A DNA stretch of 64,000 bases from Clostridium formicaceticum (GCF_001854185.1 NZ_CP017603.1:1736001-1800000), one strand, 5' to 3'. Positions 33,618-43,868 are shown, counted from the first letter of the stretch. Numbers and translations: made by a program. The notes: a model not told the origin generated them from the letters alone.

Positions 33618-36600
33618 ATGAATGCAATGATGAGGAAACAAAGGAAAAGTAAGATTAGTTTATTATTGGTTTTTGTTATGCTGATGGGGCTGCTGCTTCC
33701 TTTGGGTTCGGTCTTTTCCCAAGGATTGGAGGGGCAGGGTGTAACTGTTACTGATCAGGTTTATAAGGAAGGCAATGGTAGGGACCAACCTGTAACCGTT
33801 GCCACTCATGTTTATGATGGTAACAATAAAGGTAGTGCCTTAGAGATTACCCTCAACCTGGTGGGAGATTCTGTCCCTGTAGCCGGGCAGCCTGTCACTG
33901 TGGCAGCTCAGGTTTATAACACAGGCACCTCTAGTTTAATAGCACTGAATGTCCCGCTTTATTTAGAGGATGTCGCCGAGCCTATAGGAACTGAGGTCAT
34001 TGAGGAGCTAGGCAGTGGAGCTGCTGAGACGGTGAGCTTCCTTTGGACACCGGCTGCTGCAGGCTTTCATAATCTCCGGGTTGTGGCGGATGGTGGCTAT
34101 GAGGCGACCTTAACGATTCAGGTCTTTTTACCTCGGCCTACCACGATAGAGGAAATGATTGCCGGAATTGAGGGGTATTTATTTTCATTGAATTCCGACG
34201 GTGAGGATGGAAAGCCCCATCTTACCATGTCTCTATATCCCTTTGCATTAAAAGCGACAGGGCTTGATGCCAGTAAGTTTGACCTAACTGCAGATGCGGA
34301 TACATATAACTATATAACTAGGTTAAGAAATGCTTCAGAATATAATAATAATAAATGGATAGATACTTTGGCTTTAGCCGATAAAGTTTTTGACCAAATT
34401 GCCAAGGGAGAGGACCCTCTTTCAGATATAGAGGAACTTCTGGGGCGACAGGAGGATAATGGCTGGTTCAAAGATTTGAAAAATAACAAAGATATGAAGC
34501 ATAATGCTTCTACCCAAGCCCGAGCGATTTTAGCCATCGATGCCTATTACGGGGCGGACCCCGATGAAGAATGGCCAAATGCAGAGGAAGGTACTGCCAA
34601 AGGGCGGGTTGGAGCAATCCTAGCGCTTATAGGTGAGCAGTACCCAAAGGGTTCAAGTGGTGATACAGGAGGTTTTTTATCATATAGCTTCCGCAGTTCA
34701 CTAATGCCTACTTTCGGAAATTTTCAATATAGCAGCAGCAACTTGTATGGTGCCTGCGATGCACTGGTAGCTTTATCTAATTATACAGACCATCCCCAAA
34801 TAATCAATACCCAAACGAAAGAAACCTTAGGAAATGCGGTAAAAGAGTCTATTGCTTTAGGATTAGAAAAAATTGAAAGAGATACACGTACTTTTTTGAA
34901 CAGTTATCGTGTTATTCCTGCTTTGATTGCAACAAATAATGATCATCTAATAGATAAATACGATCTAATAAATGTAATGCTAGATAAGGTACAGACTAAC
35001 GGTAGCTACAAAAACAATAATAATACAACAAATTTAGGCGTTGAGTACGATACCCAGCAGGTTTTGATTGCCCTCAGCGATCTGCTGGCAGGAGAGACTG
35101 CCTGGAAGCGGATTATTACCCCTAGAGCTCAAAATGTCAAGGACGTCCTGGCGGATAGGAATGCTCTAGGCCTGCCGGATGCCGTTACAGAAACCATCAA
35201 GCTTGATCTAGCTTCTGTTGGTCCCTACGGTTCAACAATCAAGTGGTATTCCCATCAGCCTGATGTTATCGATCATGAGGGGATGGTAACCTTGCCGGAA
35301 GCAGGGCGGAAAAGAGTCACCCTGACGGCCACTATCTCCAAGGGAGAGATAGAAAAAACTCGGGACTTTGTCATCACCGTTGACAGCCAGCTTAAAACCC
35401 GGAACGAGCTGATGCTGGAAAAGGCTGTTAACGCTATCGGTGAGACCTATGGGACAGACCTTTCCAATGCAGGCTTCAAGGGTGCTTTTGCCCTGGCGGC
35501 CGCCAGCCTCAACTTGGCTGAATACAGCTTTTACGATGTGGTCGGCCACAAGCAAGGAGACCTCAGTCAATACAGTCCCCAGGATTATGCTGAAATTATC
35601 CTGCAGCTTGTTTTGACGGAAAAAAATCCCTACAACCATCAAGGCATGAATTATGTGGCTGAGCTGCAGAACCTAGAGCAGCAGGGTAATTTCGGCAGTA
35701 TGAAGGATAATATATGGGCTTTACTGGCTTTAGATGCTGCAGGAGGGACATATGATGCTGATCTGATTAAGCTTATCGCTGAAGGAATAGACGAAAATAC
35801 TCCTTTAGCCACTTTAGGACAAGCTCTGTGTGGTCTTGCCTCCCATCGGGGATTAAAGCCAGTGGATACAGCCATAGAGCAGGCTGTAGCTCGTCTGGAG
35901 AGCTGCCAGATTACCGAAGGACCTTTAGCAGGAATGTTCTTTGAAGATGATGAACAGTATGATTTCAACCTTCATGCCGTAATAACCTCTGGCTTGACTG
36001 CCGTAGGGGAAGACTTAAGGGAAAACACTGAAGGTTCAATAAAATGGATACAATCGGGTCAGACCCCCTTAGATATCTTTGAGCTTTATCAGCTGGAGGA
36101 CGGAAGCTTTAAAACAGACCTTACCGATACAATCGGTGCTATCAACTTTGATGCTGTTATCGCCTTGGCGGATATGACAGCCGGCAACAATGTCTGGTCA
36201 CAGGCCTATCTTAGCCCTACTGATTTCCAAAACCTCCTGACCAGAGCAAAAACATTGATTGATCAAGTGCTGGATTTATATACCCCTCAAAGCGGACTGG
36301 CACTTAGGAATGCCTATCAAGAGGCTGTAGCCGCTAATGTACCTCCAGGCACCATCAAAGGCTATGGGGAAAAACACTTTAATTTATTGACGGCTATCAA
36401 TGGTCTTTCAATGGAGTTTCTTCCTATTTTTGAGGATGAGGGTATGTACACCCCTGAGAGCTTTGAAAAATTCAAAGCCAAGGTTACTGAACTTTACAAA
36501 ACCCTAAGCAGTGAGAAGGCCACCACTGAGGAGGTAGCTGAAGCTTGCGGGACCGTGGTGGAGGCATATGAAAACTTAGAGCCGGCAGCAGCCGCTTTTA

Positions 36601-39347
36601 GCTCAGCTTTTTTTAGCCAAGGAGCAACATTTGCAGAACCGATGGCTGCTATGACTGCCACCACGTTTGCTATGGCTACAACCACGGCTACCACCGATAC
36701 CCAGAAACAAGCGCAGGCTCTTTTAGATAAAACCATGGCGGCGTATCATGAGTATTATGGTTTTGATGTTTCCAATGGCGGTTATTGGAGGGTATTTGAG
36801 CTGGCCAGTGCAGGTATGGATTTGGCCCAATATAAACTTTATGATGTAACCACCCATAAAAACGGATTGTTTAACACCTATCAAGCCACCGATTATGCCG
36901 CTATTACCCTACAGCTGATTTTAACCGGAAACAATCCCTATGATTATCAGGGCATCAATTATGTAGAAAGGCTGCAGGCTTGTGACAAAGATAATACAGG
37001 AAATTTTGGAGCCTATGGCAATAATATCTGGGCGCTAATGGCTTTAGATGCTGCCGGCGCTGCTTACCATCCTCAGCTGGTTACAAACGTCAAAAATCAG
37101 GCTGCTTCCGAAATGTTTGATACAGATATGCGGGGTTGGGCTTTGGCCGCCATTCAAAACCATCAAGATGTCATTGATGCCGAAGAAATGAAGGCCATTG
37201 TAAATTCCTTCCAAAATATTCAGCAGAAAGAAGGACCACTGCGGGGTTGGTTTAAACTGATGAACTTAAGATATAACTTAAGCACCCATAGTGCTGTAGT
37301 ATTAGGATTGAATGCCGCCGGTGTGGACCTGTCGGCACCAGAATGGACTAGAGATGGCCAAAATCCCCTGGATATTATTGAACTCCTGCAAAGAGAAGAC
37401 GGACAGTTTTATTTTGCATTTGATTCAGATGTTATTGAAAACGGTGGTCTACTTCCTGGTTTCAATCAAGATGCAATCGTTGCTTTAGGAGATATTGTCC
37501 AGGGAAGCAATGTCTGGCAGCGTCTGGCTTTGAAGCCTGGTCATATCAATGATGTGCTTCGGGAGGCTAAAGATTTGCTGGAGGGAGACCTCAGCATCTA
37601 TACTGCCGCCAGTGTTAATGCCCTACAGGTGGCCTATGCCAATGCCATCACGATTCCTTCCGGTGAGGTAAAAGGCTATGGTGACAGATATTATAGACTG
37701 GTGGCTGCCATTAAAGGGCTGGACAGTAATCTGATTCCAGCGTTCACTGACCAAGCCAAATATACAACAGGAAGCTTTGCCTCTTTCAAAACGGCAGTTC
37801 TGGACACCCGGAAACTATTGGAACAGCCCAGCACAACAGCATTAGCAGTGTCTCAGGCATGTGAGACAGTTGGACTGGCCTTTAAGAATTTGTCAACCGG
37901 CAGCGGCGATAATCCAACTAACCCCGGTGGTCCAACTGATCCAACTAAGCCCGGCGATGACATCACCGTAACCTTTACCTTATTGGGGGGGGATGCCCAC
38001 GGTGGCAACAATGGACCGATATATATTTATAAAAAGAATCCTGGGGCTTTTCAGAGATGGATATCCCCTACATCGGTGACAGTTGCTGCCGACTCCACCG
38101 TCTATGACGTCTTTACTAAGGTATTGAAGGATAACGGCTATACCTACGTAGGAGCCGAAAGTAATTATGTTAGTTTTATACAAACACCAGGGGGCTTGAC
38201 CTTGAGTGAATTCAGCAACGGTCCCAAAAGTGGCTGGATGTACATAGTGAACGGCACCCATCCCAATGTGGGACTAAGAAACTATGTATTAAGAAACGGC
38301 GATAACATCATTTGGCACTATACCGATGACTTCACCCAAGAAGAGGGTTCTGAAAAGTGGGGCGGCGGTGGAGGAGGAACTGTTACAACACCAGAGAAGC
38401 CTATAGAAGAAATTCCTATCATAGAAGGACAGGCAGAAATTGATTTAGAAAAGCGAGAGACCGTCAGAATTTCAGCGCAAGATGTTTTAGAACTAGCTGA
38501 AAATGATTTCCTGACTATCTTTAAGGAAGGAATTAAGGTAGAAATTCCTATGACAAACTTAATAACCGATGCTTTCAAAATACTGGAAGAAGAAACAAAA
38601 GCCCTGCTAGAAGTGACCATAAAAGAATTAACTGCTGCTGAAAAGCAGGAGGTATTGGACAAAGGCAAACTGGGAGAAGATAGGGGAATTTTTGATATTG
38701 ACGGTAGGATCTACGATATCACCTTAAGCATAATAACTGCCGATGCAGGGGGCAACGAAACTAGAACTAAGCTGATTGCCTATCACCAGCCTGTTATAAT
38801 AACTTTGGATCTCTCAGAATTAAATGTCAGTGAAGAAGATATGTCTCAACTGACAGCAGTGCGCTATGAAGTAGATGAGCAGGATGCTATCAAAGTGGTC
38901 AAGCTAGGGGGAGAGTATGATGCCGAAACCAAACTGTTGCGTTTTTATACCAACACCCTCAGCTATTATGGAGTAGCTAAGGCACGGCACCTGACAAAAA
39001 TACAATTGGCTATTGACAGCTTGGATGCCCAGGTAAACGGTGAAAGTATACCGTTAGCCCAGCCAGCCACCATAATCAACGATCGAACCATGGTACCTTT
39101 GAGATTTATTGCAGAAGCCATGACCGCTGAGGTTAAATGGGATGGTGAGGAGAAAAAAGTTACCATCATTGATCAGAGTCAAAACAAAACACTGACCCTC
39201 TATGTAGATCAAATTCATCCAGAACTGGATACACCTCCTGTCATTATAAACGGCAGAACTATGGTACCAATAAGATACATTGCCGAACAACTGGGTGCTT
39301 ATGTCCTCTGGCATCCTGACAGCCAGCAGATAGACATAGTTAGATAA
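33618..39347 (+). CDS. large surface protein with three alpha/alpha barrels and DUF4430 domain
   Basis: A 1909-aa exported protein. Signal peptide about 1-35; CARDB-like domain 75-170; transcobalamin-alpha/squalene-oxidase-like barrel 174-497; Ig-like domain 494-594; barrel 2 594-867; barrel 3 1024-1301; helical linkers after barrels 2 and 3; Pro/Gly linker near 1435; DUF4430 1447-1574 with SGWMYIVNGTHPN; a beta-rich segment; and a C-terminal copper-amine-oxidase-N-type pair 1794-1908 with repeated INDRTMVPLRFIAE and INGRTMVPIRYIAE. Barrel 2 plus linker and barrel 3 plus linker are a tandem duplication of about 430 aa. Base composition is visibly more GC-rich than in the neighbours. The predicted role is surface corrinoid binding, by domain analogy only. 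Confidence 0.82.
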   Translation: MNAMMRKQRKSKISLLLVFVMLMGLLLPLGSVFSQGLEGQGVTVTDQVYKEGNGRDQPVTVATHVYDGNNKGSALEITLNLVGDSVPVAGQPVTVAAQVYNTGTSSLIALNVPLYLEDVAEPIGTEVIEELGSGAAETVSFLWTPAAAGFHNLRVVADGGYEATLTIQVFLPRPTTIEEMIAGIEGYLFSLNSDGEDGKPHLTMSLYPFALKATGLDASKFDLTADADTYNYITRLRNASEYNNNKWIDTLALADKVFDQIAKGEDPLSDIEELLGRQEDNGWFKDLKNNKDMKHNASTQARAILAIDAYYGADPDEEWPNAEEGTAKGRVGAILALIGEQYPKGSSGDTGGFLSYSFRSSLMPTFGNFQYSSSNLYGACDALVALSNYTDHPQIINTQTKETLGNAVKESIALGLEKIERDTRTFLNSYRVIPALIATNNDHLIDKYDLINVMLDKVQTNGSYKNNNNTTNLGVEYDTQQVLIALSDLLAGETAWKRIITPRAQNVKDVLADRNALGLPDAVTETIKLDLASVGPYGSTIKWYSHQPDVIDHEGMVTLPEAGRKRVTLTATISKGEIEKTRDFVITVDSQLKTRNELMLEKAVNAIGETYGTDLSNAGFKGAFALAAASLNLAEYSFYDVVGHKQGDLSQYSPQDYAEIILQLVLTEKNPYNHQGMNYVAELQNLEQQGNFGSMKDNIWALLALDAAGGTYDADLIKLIAEGIDENTPLATLGQALCGLASHRGLKPVDTAIEQAVARLESCQITEGPLAGMFFEDDEQYDFNLHAVITSGLTAVGEDLRENTEGSIKWIQSGQTPLDIFELYQLEDGSFKTDLTDTIGAINFDAVIALADMTAGNNVWSQAYLSPTDFQNLLTRAKTLIDQVLDLYTPQSGLALRNAYQEAVAANVPPGTIKGYGEKHFNLLTAINGLSMEFLPIFEDEGMYTPESFEKFKAKVTELYKTLSSEKATTEEVAEACGTVVEAYENLEPAAAAFSSAFFSQGATFAEPMAAMTATTFAMATTTATTDTQKQAQALLDKTMAAYHEYYGFDVSNGGYWRVFELASAGMDLAQYKLYDVTTHKNGLFNTYQATDYAAITLQLILTGNNPYDYQGINYVERLQACDKDNTGNFGAYGNNIWALMALDAAGAAYHPQLVTNVKNQAASEMFDTDMRGWALAAIQNHQDVIDAEEMKAIVNSFQNIQQKEGPLRGWFKLMNLRYNLSTHSAVVLGLNAAGVDLSAPEWTRDGQNPLDIIELLQREDGQFYFAFDSDVIENGGLLPGFNQDAIVALGDIVQGSNVWQRLALKPGHINDVLREAKDLLEGDLSIYTAASVNALQVAYANAITIPSGEVKGYGDRYYRLVAAIKGLDSNLIPAFTDQAKYTTGSFASFKTAVLDTRKLLEQPSTTALAVSQACETVGLAFKNLSTGSGDNPTNPGGPTDPTKPGDDITVTFTLLGGDAHGGNNGPIYIYKKNPGAFQRWISPTSVTVAADSTVYDVFTKVLKDNGYTYVGAESNYVSFIQTPGGLTLSEFSNGPKSGWMYIVNGTHPNVGLRNYVLRNGDNIIWHYTDDFTQEEGSEKWGGGGGGTVTTPEKPIEEIPIIEGQAEIDLEKRETVRISAQDVLELAENDFLTIFKEGIKVEIPMTNLITDAFKILEEETKALLEVTIKELTAAEKQEVLDKGKLGEDRGIFDIDGRIYDITLSIITADAGGNETRTKLIAYHQPVIITLDLSELNVSEEDMSQLTAVRYEVDEQDAIKVVKLGGEYDAETKLLRFYTNTLSYYGVAKARHLTKIQLAIDSLDAQVNGESIPLAQPATIINDRTMVPLRFIAEAMTAEVKWDGEEKKVTIIDQSQNKTLTLYVDQIHPELDTPPVIINGRTMVPIRYIAEQLGAYVLWHPDSQQIDIVR

Positions 39348-39427
39348 GGTTATTCTCATATTCAGTTATATAACCTCATCCAGCAATAAAGCCCTTAGCT
39401 AATACTATCTGATTCCAGTAATGAATT

Positions 39428-39490
39428 GATTGTTAGATGAATGAGAGTAGGTAAATACCACTCCTTAGTAAAAAAGGGGTGGTATTTTGC
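39428..39490 (+). terminator. intergenic repeat/terminator hairpin, copy 2
   Basis: AAATACCACTCC (39453-39464) and GGGGTGGTATTT (39476-39487), preceded by ATTGTTAGATGAAT. Same element as at 31163-31235; it ends the 1909-aa protein transcript. Confidence 0.65.
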
Positions 39491-39510
39491 ATTGACAGAT
39501 GGGGGAACTA

Positions 39511-39539
39511 TTGATTTAAAGGACGAAAAATGATATACT
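39511..39539 (+). promoter_or_regulatory. promoter of the MoxR/vWA-transcobalamin-like operon
   Basis: TTGATT (39511-39516), a 17-base spacer and TATACT (39534-39539). The next 120 bases show no gene, then the attenuator at 39659. Confidence 0.6.
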
Positions 39540-39658
39540 ATTAACAAAGTAAATGAAAGAAAAAGCTTTTTGTAACTGCAGCAGGGTATTGTCGTGAAAA
39601 CGAAGGATTATTTTGTAAAAAAATAAGGTGAAATTGAAGAAATTCCCTGAATAATAAA

Positions 39659-39728
39659 TAAAGTACTGACTGGAAAACCAGAGGTACCTACTTTTGAAAA
39701 AAAGTAAGGTCACTGGTTTTTTTTATTT
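39659..39728 (+). promoter_or_regulatory. CUGA-hairpin-AGG attenuator, copy 2
   Basis: AAGTACTGA, a CTGG-AAAA-CCAG hairpin (39670-39681), then AGGTACCTACTTT. AAAACCAG (39674-39681) can instead pair with CTGGTTTT (39713-39720), which runs into TTTT, giving a terminator. Almost identical to copy 1 before the giant gene. Confidence 0.6.
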
Positions 39729-39764
39729 GCAAAAATACTCACAGGACAAAGGGGGCAGCAGGGT

Positions 39765-41768
39765 TTGAAAAAAAGATTGATCATAGGTTTTTTTGTTATG
39801 CTATTTTATTTGTCAAGCATGATCTTTTCTCTTGCTTTTTCAGAGGGAAGTATAACCATTGAAGCAGGGTTTGATGGCAAGGTTAAACCAGGGGTTATGA
39901 ACCCGATAAAATTAAATATTCAGTCTCAAGAGGATCCCTTCAATGGTGAATTGGAAATAAAATTAGGGGAGGAAAGTTATTTTCTTGGGGTGGATTTAGA
40001 AAGAAACACAAAAAAAGAGTTTATCTCTTTTTTGCCATTCGATGGTAAGGATAGGGAAATACAAGTAATCCTTTATAACGGTGGTAAAGAAGAAAAAGAA
40101 GTCTATAAAATAGAGATGTTGGAGAAAGAAGTGTTATTGATAGGTTTGCTGTCAAGGGACAATAGACCTATCAACTATCTACAAAGCAGGGGAAATAGCA
40201 GACTAGGCTATGATACAGCTATGATTGTAAATATCGCTGATAAAAGCTATTTTAGCAGTGACCATCTAAGGGCCTTTGATTTCCTTGTAATAGATCAGTA
40301 CGATACACAACAGCTTTCAGAAGAATTCTTACAGCGTATAAGATTTTGGATTCAAGAAGGGAATACACTTTTTGTAAAAGATTCTAATGCTGCTGCCAGC
40401 ATAGCAGGCGAAGAGATAAATGAAAAAAATAAAAACCATCCTCTAGCATTTGGAAAAGGAAATATTGTTGTTTTAAAAGAGCCTGTTGAAAATATAGATG
40501 AATACTTTGATTTATATTACCCCTATAGCAGATTACAGCAAAGAAATAACCATACAGACAAAGCTTTGGATGAGGTTGAAAGAATTTTTGCTTCAGGAGA
40601 CCTATGGCAAAGGGATGGTTATGGGGGCGTCTATAGTTATATTGCCTTACTTATAATCTATCTTCTTTTGTTGATAGCAGCAGATCAGTATAAAAAAGAA
40701 AAAATTTTTATAGGAATATTGCTGCTTTCTACAGTTGTTTTTGTGGTAGCAACAAATTTTATTGAATTCGGAACAAAGACTTTTGCTGTTTTAGAAATTA
40801 GAGAAGGGTGCTATGTCACGGACATCCATACTTTTATGCGGTTTCAAAATAGCAGAGAAAACACTCGTCTAAAAATGAAGGGAGAGGCTATAAGGGACTA
40901 TTCTGAAGGAATTTCAAAAGTTTATTTAGATGAAGGCAGCATCGTATTTCAGGAAAAGGGAGAACAACGCCTCTATAGAAGGGCTACAGAGGCTTCTGAA
41001 ACCACGAAGATAGAGGTACATGTAAGTGCTGAAGATGTCCTTAAAGGAACCATAGAAAACCCCTTTTCTAAAACCTTAGAGCAGGCAGGACTTTTGATAG
41101 GAGATACCTTCATTCCCATCGGAGATATTAAGGGAAAAGAAAGGATTCAGTTGCATTATAAGCTTGATCACAATTTAAGTAACACCAGTGATTTTAAATA
41201 TTTGAGCACGATATTTATACAAGGAGGCTTTAATCATCTTCAGAGAATGCTTTATGAATATTACTATTATCATCAGGATGAAGGTCTTTATAATATGAAG
41301 TTAATAGGATTTTCATCGGAAACAGAAAGGATGGAGCAAAACAGTAAAAGCATAAAAAATGATAAATATGTGATGCATGTATTGGAGGTGGACTTTCAAA
41401 AAGAGAAGGAGATGGTTTACCCCATGGGAACCATAAAACCACAAACAATATATGAAGGTTATGTGGAGGGGGTTTCTAAGAGAGAATTTATTTTAGAAGA
41501 GGAAGAAAACCTGCTGATTTATTACAATATCCCCAGACACAGCAAGATAGAATCTATTGAGGTGCAAATGAAGCTTGAAACAGGAAATCCTGTAATAGAA
41601 GTCTTCAATCAAGCAACCGAGATGTGGGAAGATATTGGATACCTATCCATAAGTCCCATAGACAATTATATTTTTAAAGAGCCGCTTGCCATAAAAGTAT
41701 CAGGAAAAACTAGAATTCTTTTGCCTCAGATTCGTGTTTTAACAGAGGAGGAAAATAGAGATGCATAA
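39765..41768 (+). CDS. exported membrane protein, first gene of the MoxR/vWA operon
   Basis: A 667-aa protein I do not recognise by family. The N-terminal signal/anchor is at about residues 5-26. An extracytoplasmic beta-rich part (about 30-130) begins ITIEAGFDGKVKPGVMNPIKL, and a DJ-1/GATase-like segment follows (LLIGLLSRDNRPINYL, about 130-260). Two adjacent transmembrane helices lie at about 290-340 and a long outer C-terminal part follows. It starts at TTG 39765 after AAAGGGGG. Its place before MoxR, DUF58 and vWA genes matches hypothetical membrane proteins commonly found in such loci. It overlaps the next gene by eight bases. Confidence 0.7.
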   Translation: MKKRLIIGFFVMLFYLSSMIFSLAFSEGSITIEAGFDGKVKPGVMNPIKLNIQSQEDPFNGELEIKLGEESYFLGVDLERNTKKEFISFLPFDGKDREIQVILYNGGKEEKEVYKIEMLEKEVLLIGLLSRDNRPINYLQSRGNSRLGYDTAMIVNIADKSYFSSDHLRAFDFLVIDQYDTQQLSEEFLQRIRFWIQEGNTLFVKDSNAAASIAGEEINEKNKNHPLAFGKGNIVVLKEPVENIDEYFDLYYPYSRLQQRNNHTDKALDEVERIFASGDLWQRDGYGGVYSYIALLIIYLLLLIAADQYKKEKIFIGILLLSTVVFVVATNFIEFGTKTFAVLEIREGCYVTDIHTFMRFQNSRENTRLKMKGEAIRDYSEGISKVYLDEGSIVFQEKGEQRLYRRATEASETTKIEVHVSAEDVLKGTIENPFSKTLEQAGLLIGDTFIPIGDIKGKERIQLHYKLDHNLSNTSDFKYLSTIFIQGGFNHLQRMLYEYYYYHQDEGLYNMKLIGFSSETERMEQNSKSIKNDKYVMHVLEVDFQKEKEMVYPMGTIKPQTIYEGYVEGVSKREFILEEEENLLIYYNIPRHSKIESIEVQMKLETGNPVIEVFNQATEMWEDIGYLSISPIDNYIFKEPLAIKVSGKTRILLPQIRVLTEEENRDA

Positions 41769-42459
41769 TGTTACTGAAAAAGTCTTGTTTAAAAAAGAAA
41801 ATAGAAGGATTCTGATTCTAAACCTTTGCATAACAGTTTTTGTCCTAATGGGTTATTTGTTGATCATTGTCTTTAAAAAATCTCCAGAAGAAGAATTATT
41901 TAATATGGACTTCTATTCTTTTTTCTTTCTTTTTCAATTCATTCTATACACCCTACTGGTACAAATATTGGAAGTTGAAGAGGGAAAACAGATGGATAGT
42001 TTGGTGCAAGTAGGGGTATTTACTTTGGGCATAATACCATTGATTATGGTGGCAGCTCATGGCAAGGGGATAGAAAGACTTCAGACCTTTGTACCTTTGA
42101 GTATTCAATATCTATGGGGGATTACTCTAGTGAATCTAAAAGTTCGTATAGCATCTATAAGTAAAGAAAAGACCTATTATATAAATCTTTTTAATTTTTG
42201 TGTGATGGGGGGAGGGATGATGTTACTTTACTTATTTTATCAATATAAGGGACTGGTTGTGGTGTCTGTTTTTGATAAAAGAATACCTATTATATTTTTC
42301 ATTAACCCTCTGCTGACGATGATTGGCAGTTTAAGAAGCCAAATGGGGGAGGTGAATTATAGAGGTTATCAGCCTATCATCATTTTTTTCATCTTTTGGT
42401 GTTTGTTCGGTGTAGCACTGAAGTTGATGGAAAAATATACAGTTTCGAGGAGAGATTAG
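41761..42459 (+). CDS. polytopic membrane protein of the MoxR/vWA operon
   Basis: A 232-aa protein with about six hydrophobic helices (ILILNLCITVFVLMGYLLII first, IIIFFIFWCLFGVALKL last) and no enzymatic motif. Family not recognised. It starts inside the end of the previous gene and directly abuts the next one, so expression is coupled. Probably a membrane partner of the flanking proteins. Confidence 0.7.
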   Translation: MHNVTEKVLFKKENRRILILNLCITVFVLMGYLLIIVFKKSPEEELFNMDFYSFFFLFQFILYTLLVQILEVEEGKQMDSLVQVGVFTLGIIPLIMVAAHGKGIERLQTFVPLSIQYLWGITLVNLKVRIASISKEKTYYINLFNFCVMGGGMMLLYLFYQYKGLVVVSVFDKRIPIIFFINPLLTMIGSLRSQMGEVNYRGYQPIIIFFIFWCLFGVALKLMEKYTVSRRD

Positions 42460-43866
42460 ATGGAAGAAGAAAAAATCTATGAGGCGCTTAAGAAAATAAG
42501 AAAAAAATATTGGTTCCAGAGACTTCTTCAATATATGGCTTATGCCATCCTATGCTTTGGTACAACCATATTACTGTTGGCTTGTATCAGTCATATGAAG
42601 GTTATTACAGGAGTTAGGGGTAAGGGCATAAGTTTTATGGCAGGATATGCTTTTTTTGCATTGCTGATGGCCTTATGGAAAAGACCTTCTTTACTGGATG
42701 CTGCAAAACTTGGAGATGCTATGGGGTTTAAGGAGCGGTTTTGTACATATCTTCAGTATAGAGAAAGAGAAGACCAGACATGGTACTGCTTTTTAGAGGA
42801 AATGGAGGAGGCTTTAGAGGAGGAAAAACCCTACAAAAGTTATCAAGTAAAGGGATATAGCAAACTATTTTTTTTAGGTATAGCAGTTTTTTGCATAGGG
42901 ATATTGGTCTTTTATTTGCCGACAGCTCCAAGAGAAGCGGCTTATGAAAGGGAAAAAATCAATCAAGAAATTAGAAAAGAAGTCTTAGCGTTGGAGGAAA
43001 TTCTCAAAGAGTTTCAGGAAGAAGAAATCACTTTGGGAAAAGAAGAAAAGAACCAAGGGATTGAAGCGGTTAAGATCTTAAAAAAAGAGTTAAACAAAGC
43101 TTATCAGTATCATGATGCTGCATGGGAAATTCAAAAAACTCAGGATAGGCTAGTAAGTATTTATGGTGAAGACTTTTTAAGTAAAAATTTCAGCAGTACC
43201 TCAAGGGAGATTAGTAATATAGATGCAGGAAACAACCCGTCACAAAGAACAGACGGGGAAGAAGGGGATTTTGAGAAAAAAGATAACTTAGAAGGTTTTG
43301 CGGATTTACAGCAAAAGGACAGGCTTTCGACACATATGGATAGGACAAATAAAAAGTTGGAGGAGATGAAACAGAGGATGCTTTCTAAGGAGGAAGATGG
43401 GTTGAAAAGTAAACCAGGGCAGGATAGTATAGAAAACTTTGCAGCAGGAGAAACGGAAGCCTTTGAAAGGGCAGAAGCCTCTAGACAATCAGGAGAAAAA
43501 GTAACAGAAGGAGGATTTGGAGAAGAAAACAGCAGGGAAAGTGGTGGGGTAGGAGGATCAGCCGCAGGTAATCAAGGGGATGCCACCTTTAAAGAAGAGG
43601 GTAGTATAGGCAGCGAGGGAGAAGCTTTTTCTTTAGAAGGGGAAAACTTTGTAGAAGCAGCTTTTTCTGGAAGAGAATCGGAAAAAGGTGATTTTCAGCA
43701 GAGAGGTGTGACGGAAACTCTAGGGATAGAAGGGATGGAGGAAAACAGACTTGCTTATTATAAAGATTTTATCGAAAATCCTGTTGGTTATTTAGATAGA
43801 TATGGGGTGCCCTCAGCAAATAAGAATCTTGTCATAAACTATTTTAAGGAATTAGAGGGGGAGTAA
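42460..43866 (+). CDS. membrane protein with long charged cytosolic or outer tail
   Basis: A 468-aa protein. Two N-terminal helices (about 20-45 and 55-75) and another at about 135-155 are followed by a coiled coil (about 165-230) and a very acidic Gly/Glu/Ser-rich, low-complexity region (about 250-430). The conserved end is YKDFIENPVGYLDRYGVPSANK. The layout resembles the DUF4175-like proteins of MoxR/vWA loci, without a clear domain match. Its stop lies two bases before the moxR-like gene. Confidence 0.7.
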   Translation: MEEEKIYEALKKIRKKYWFQRLLQYMAYAILCFGTTILLLACISHMKVITGVRGKGISFMAGYAFFALLMALWKRPSLLDAAKLGDAMGFKERFCTYLQYREREDQTWYCFLEEMEEALEEEKPYKSYQVKGYSKLFFLGIAVFCIGILVFYLPTAPREAAYEREKINQEIRKEVLALEEILKEFQEEEITLGKEEKNQGIEAVKILKKELNKAYQYHDAAWEIQKTQDRLVSIYGEDFLSKNFSSTSREISNIDAGNNPSQRTDGEEGDFEKKDNLEGFADLQQKDRLSTHMDRTNKKLEEMKQRMLSKEEDGLKSKPGQDSIENFAAGETEAFERAEASRQSGEKVTEGGFGEENSRESGGVGGSAAGNQGDATFKEEGSIGSEGEAFSLEGENFVEAAFSGRESEKGDFQQRGVTETLGIEGMEENRLAYYKDFIENPVGYLDRYGVPSANKNLVINYFKELEGE

Positions 43867-43868
43867 CA

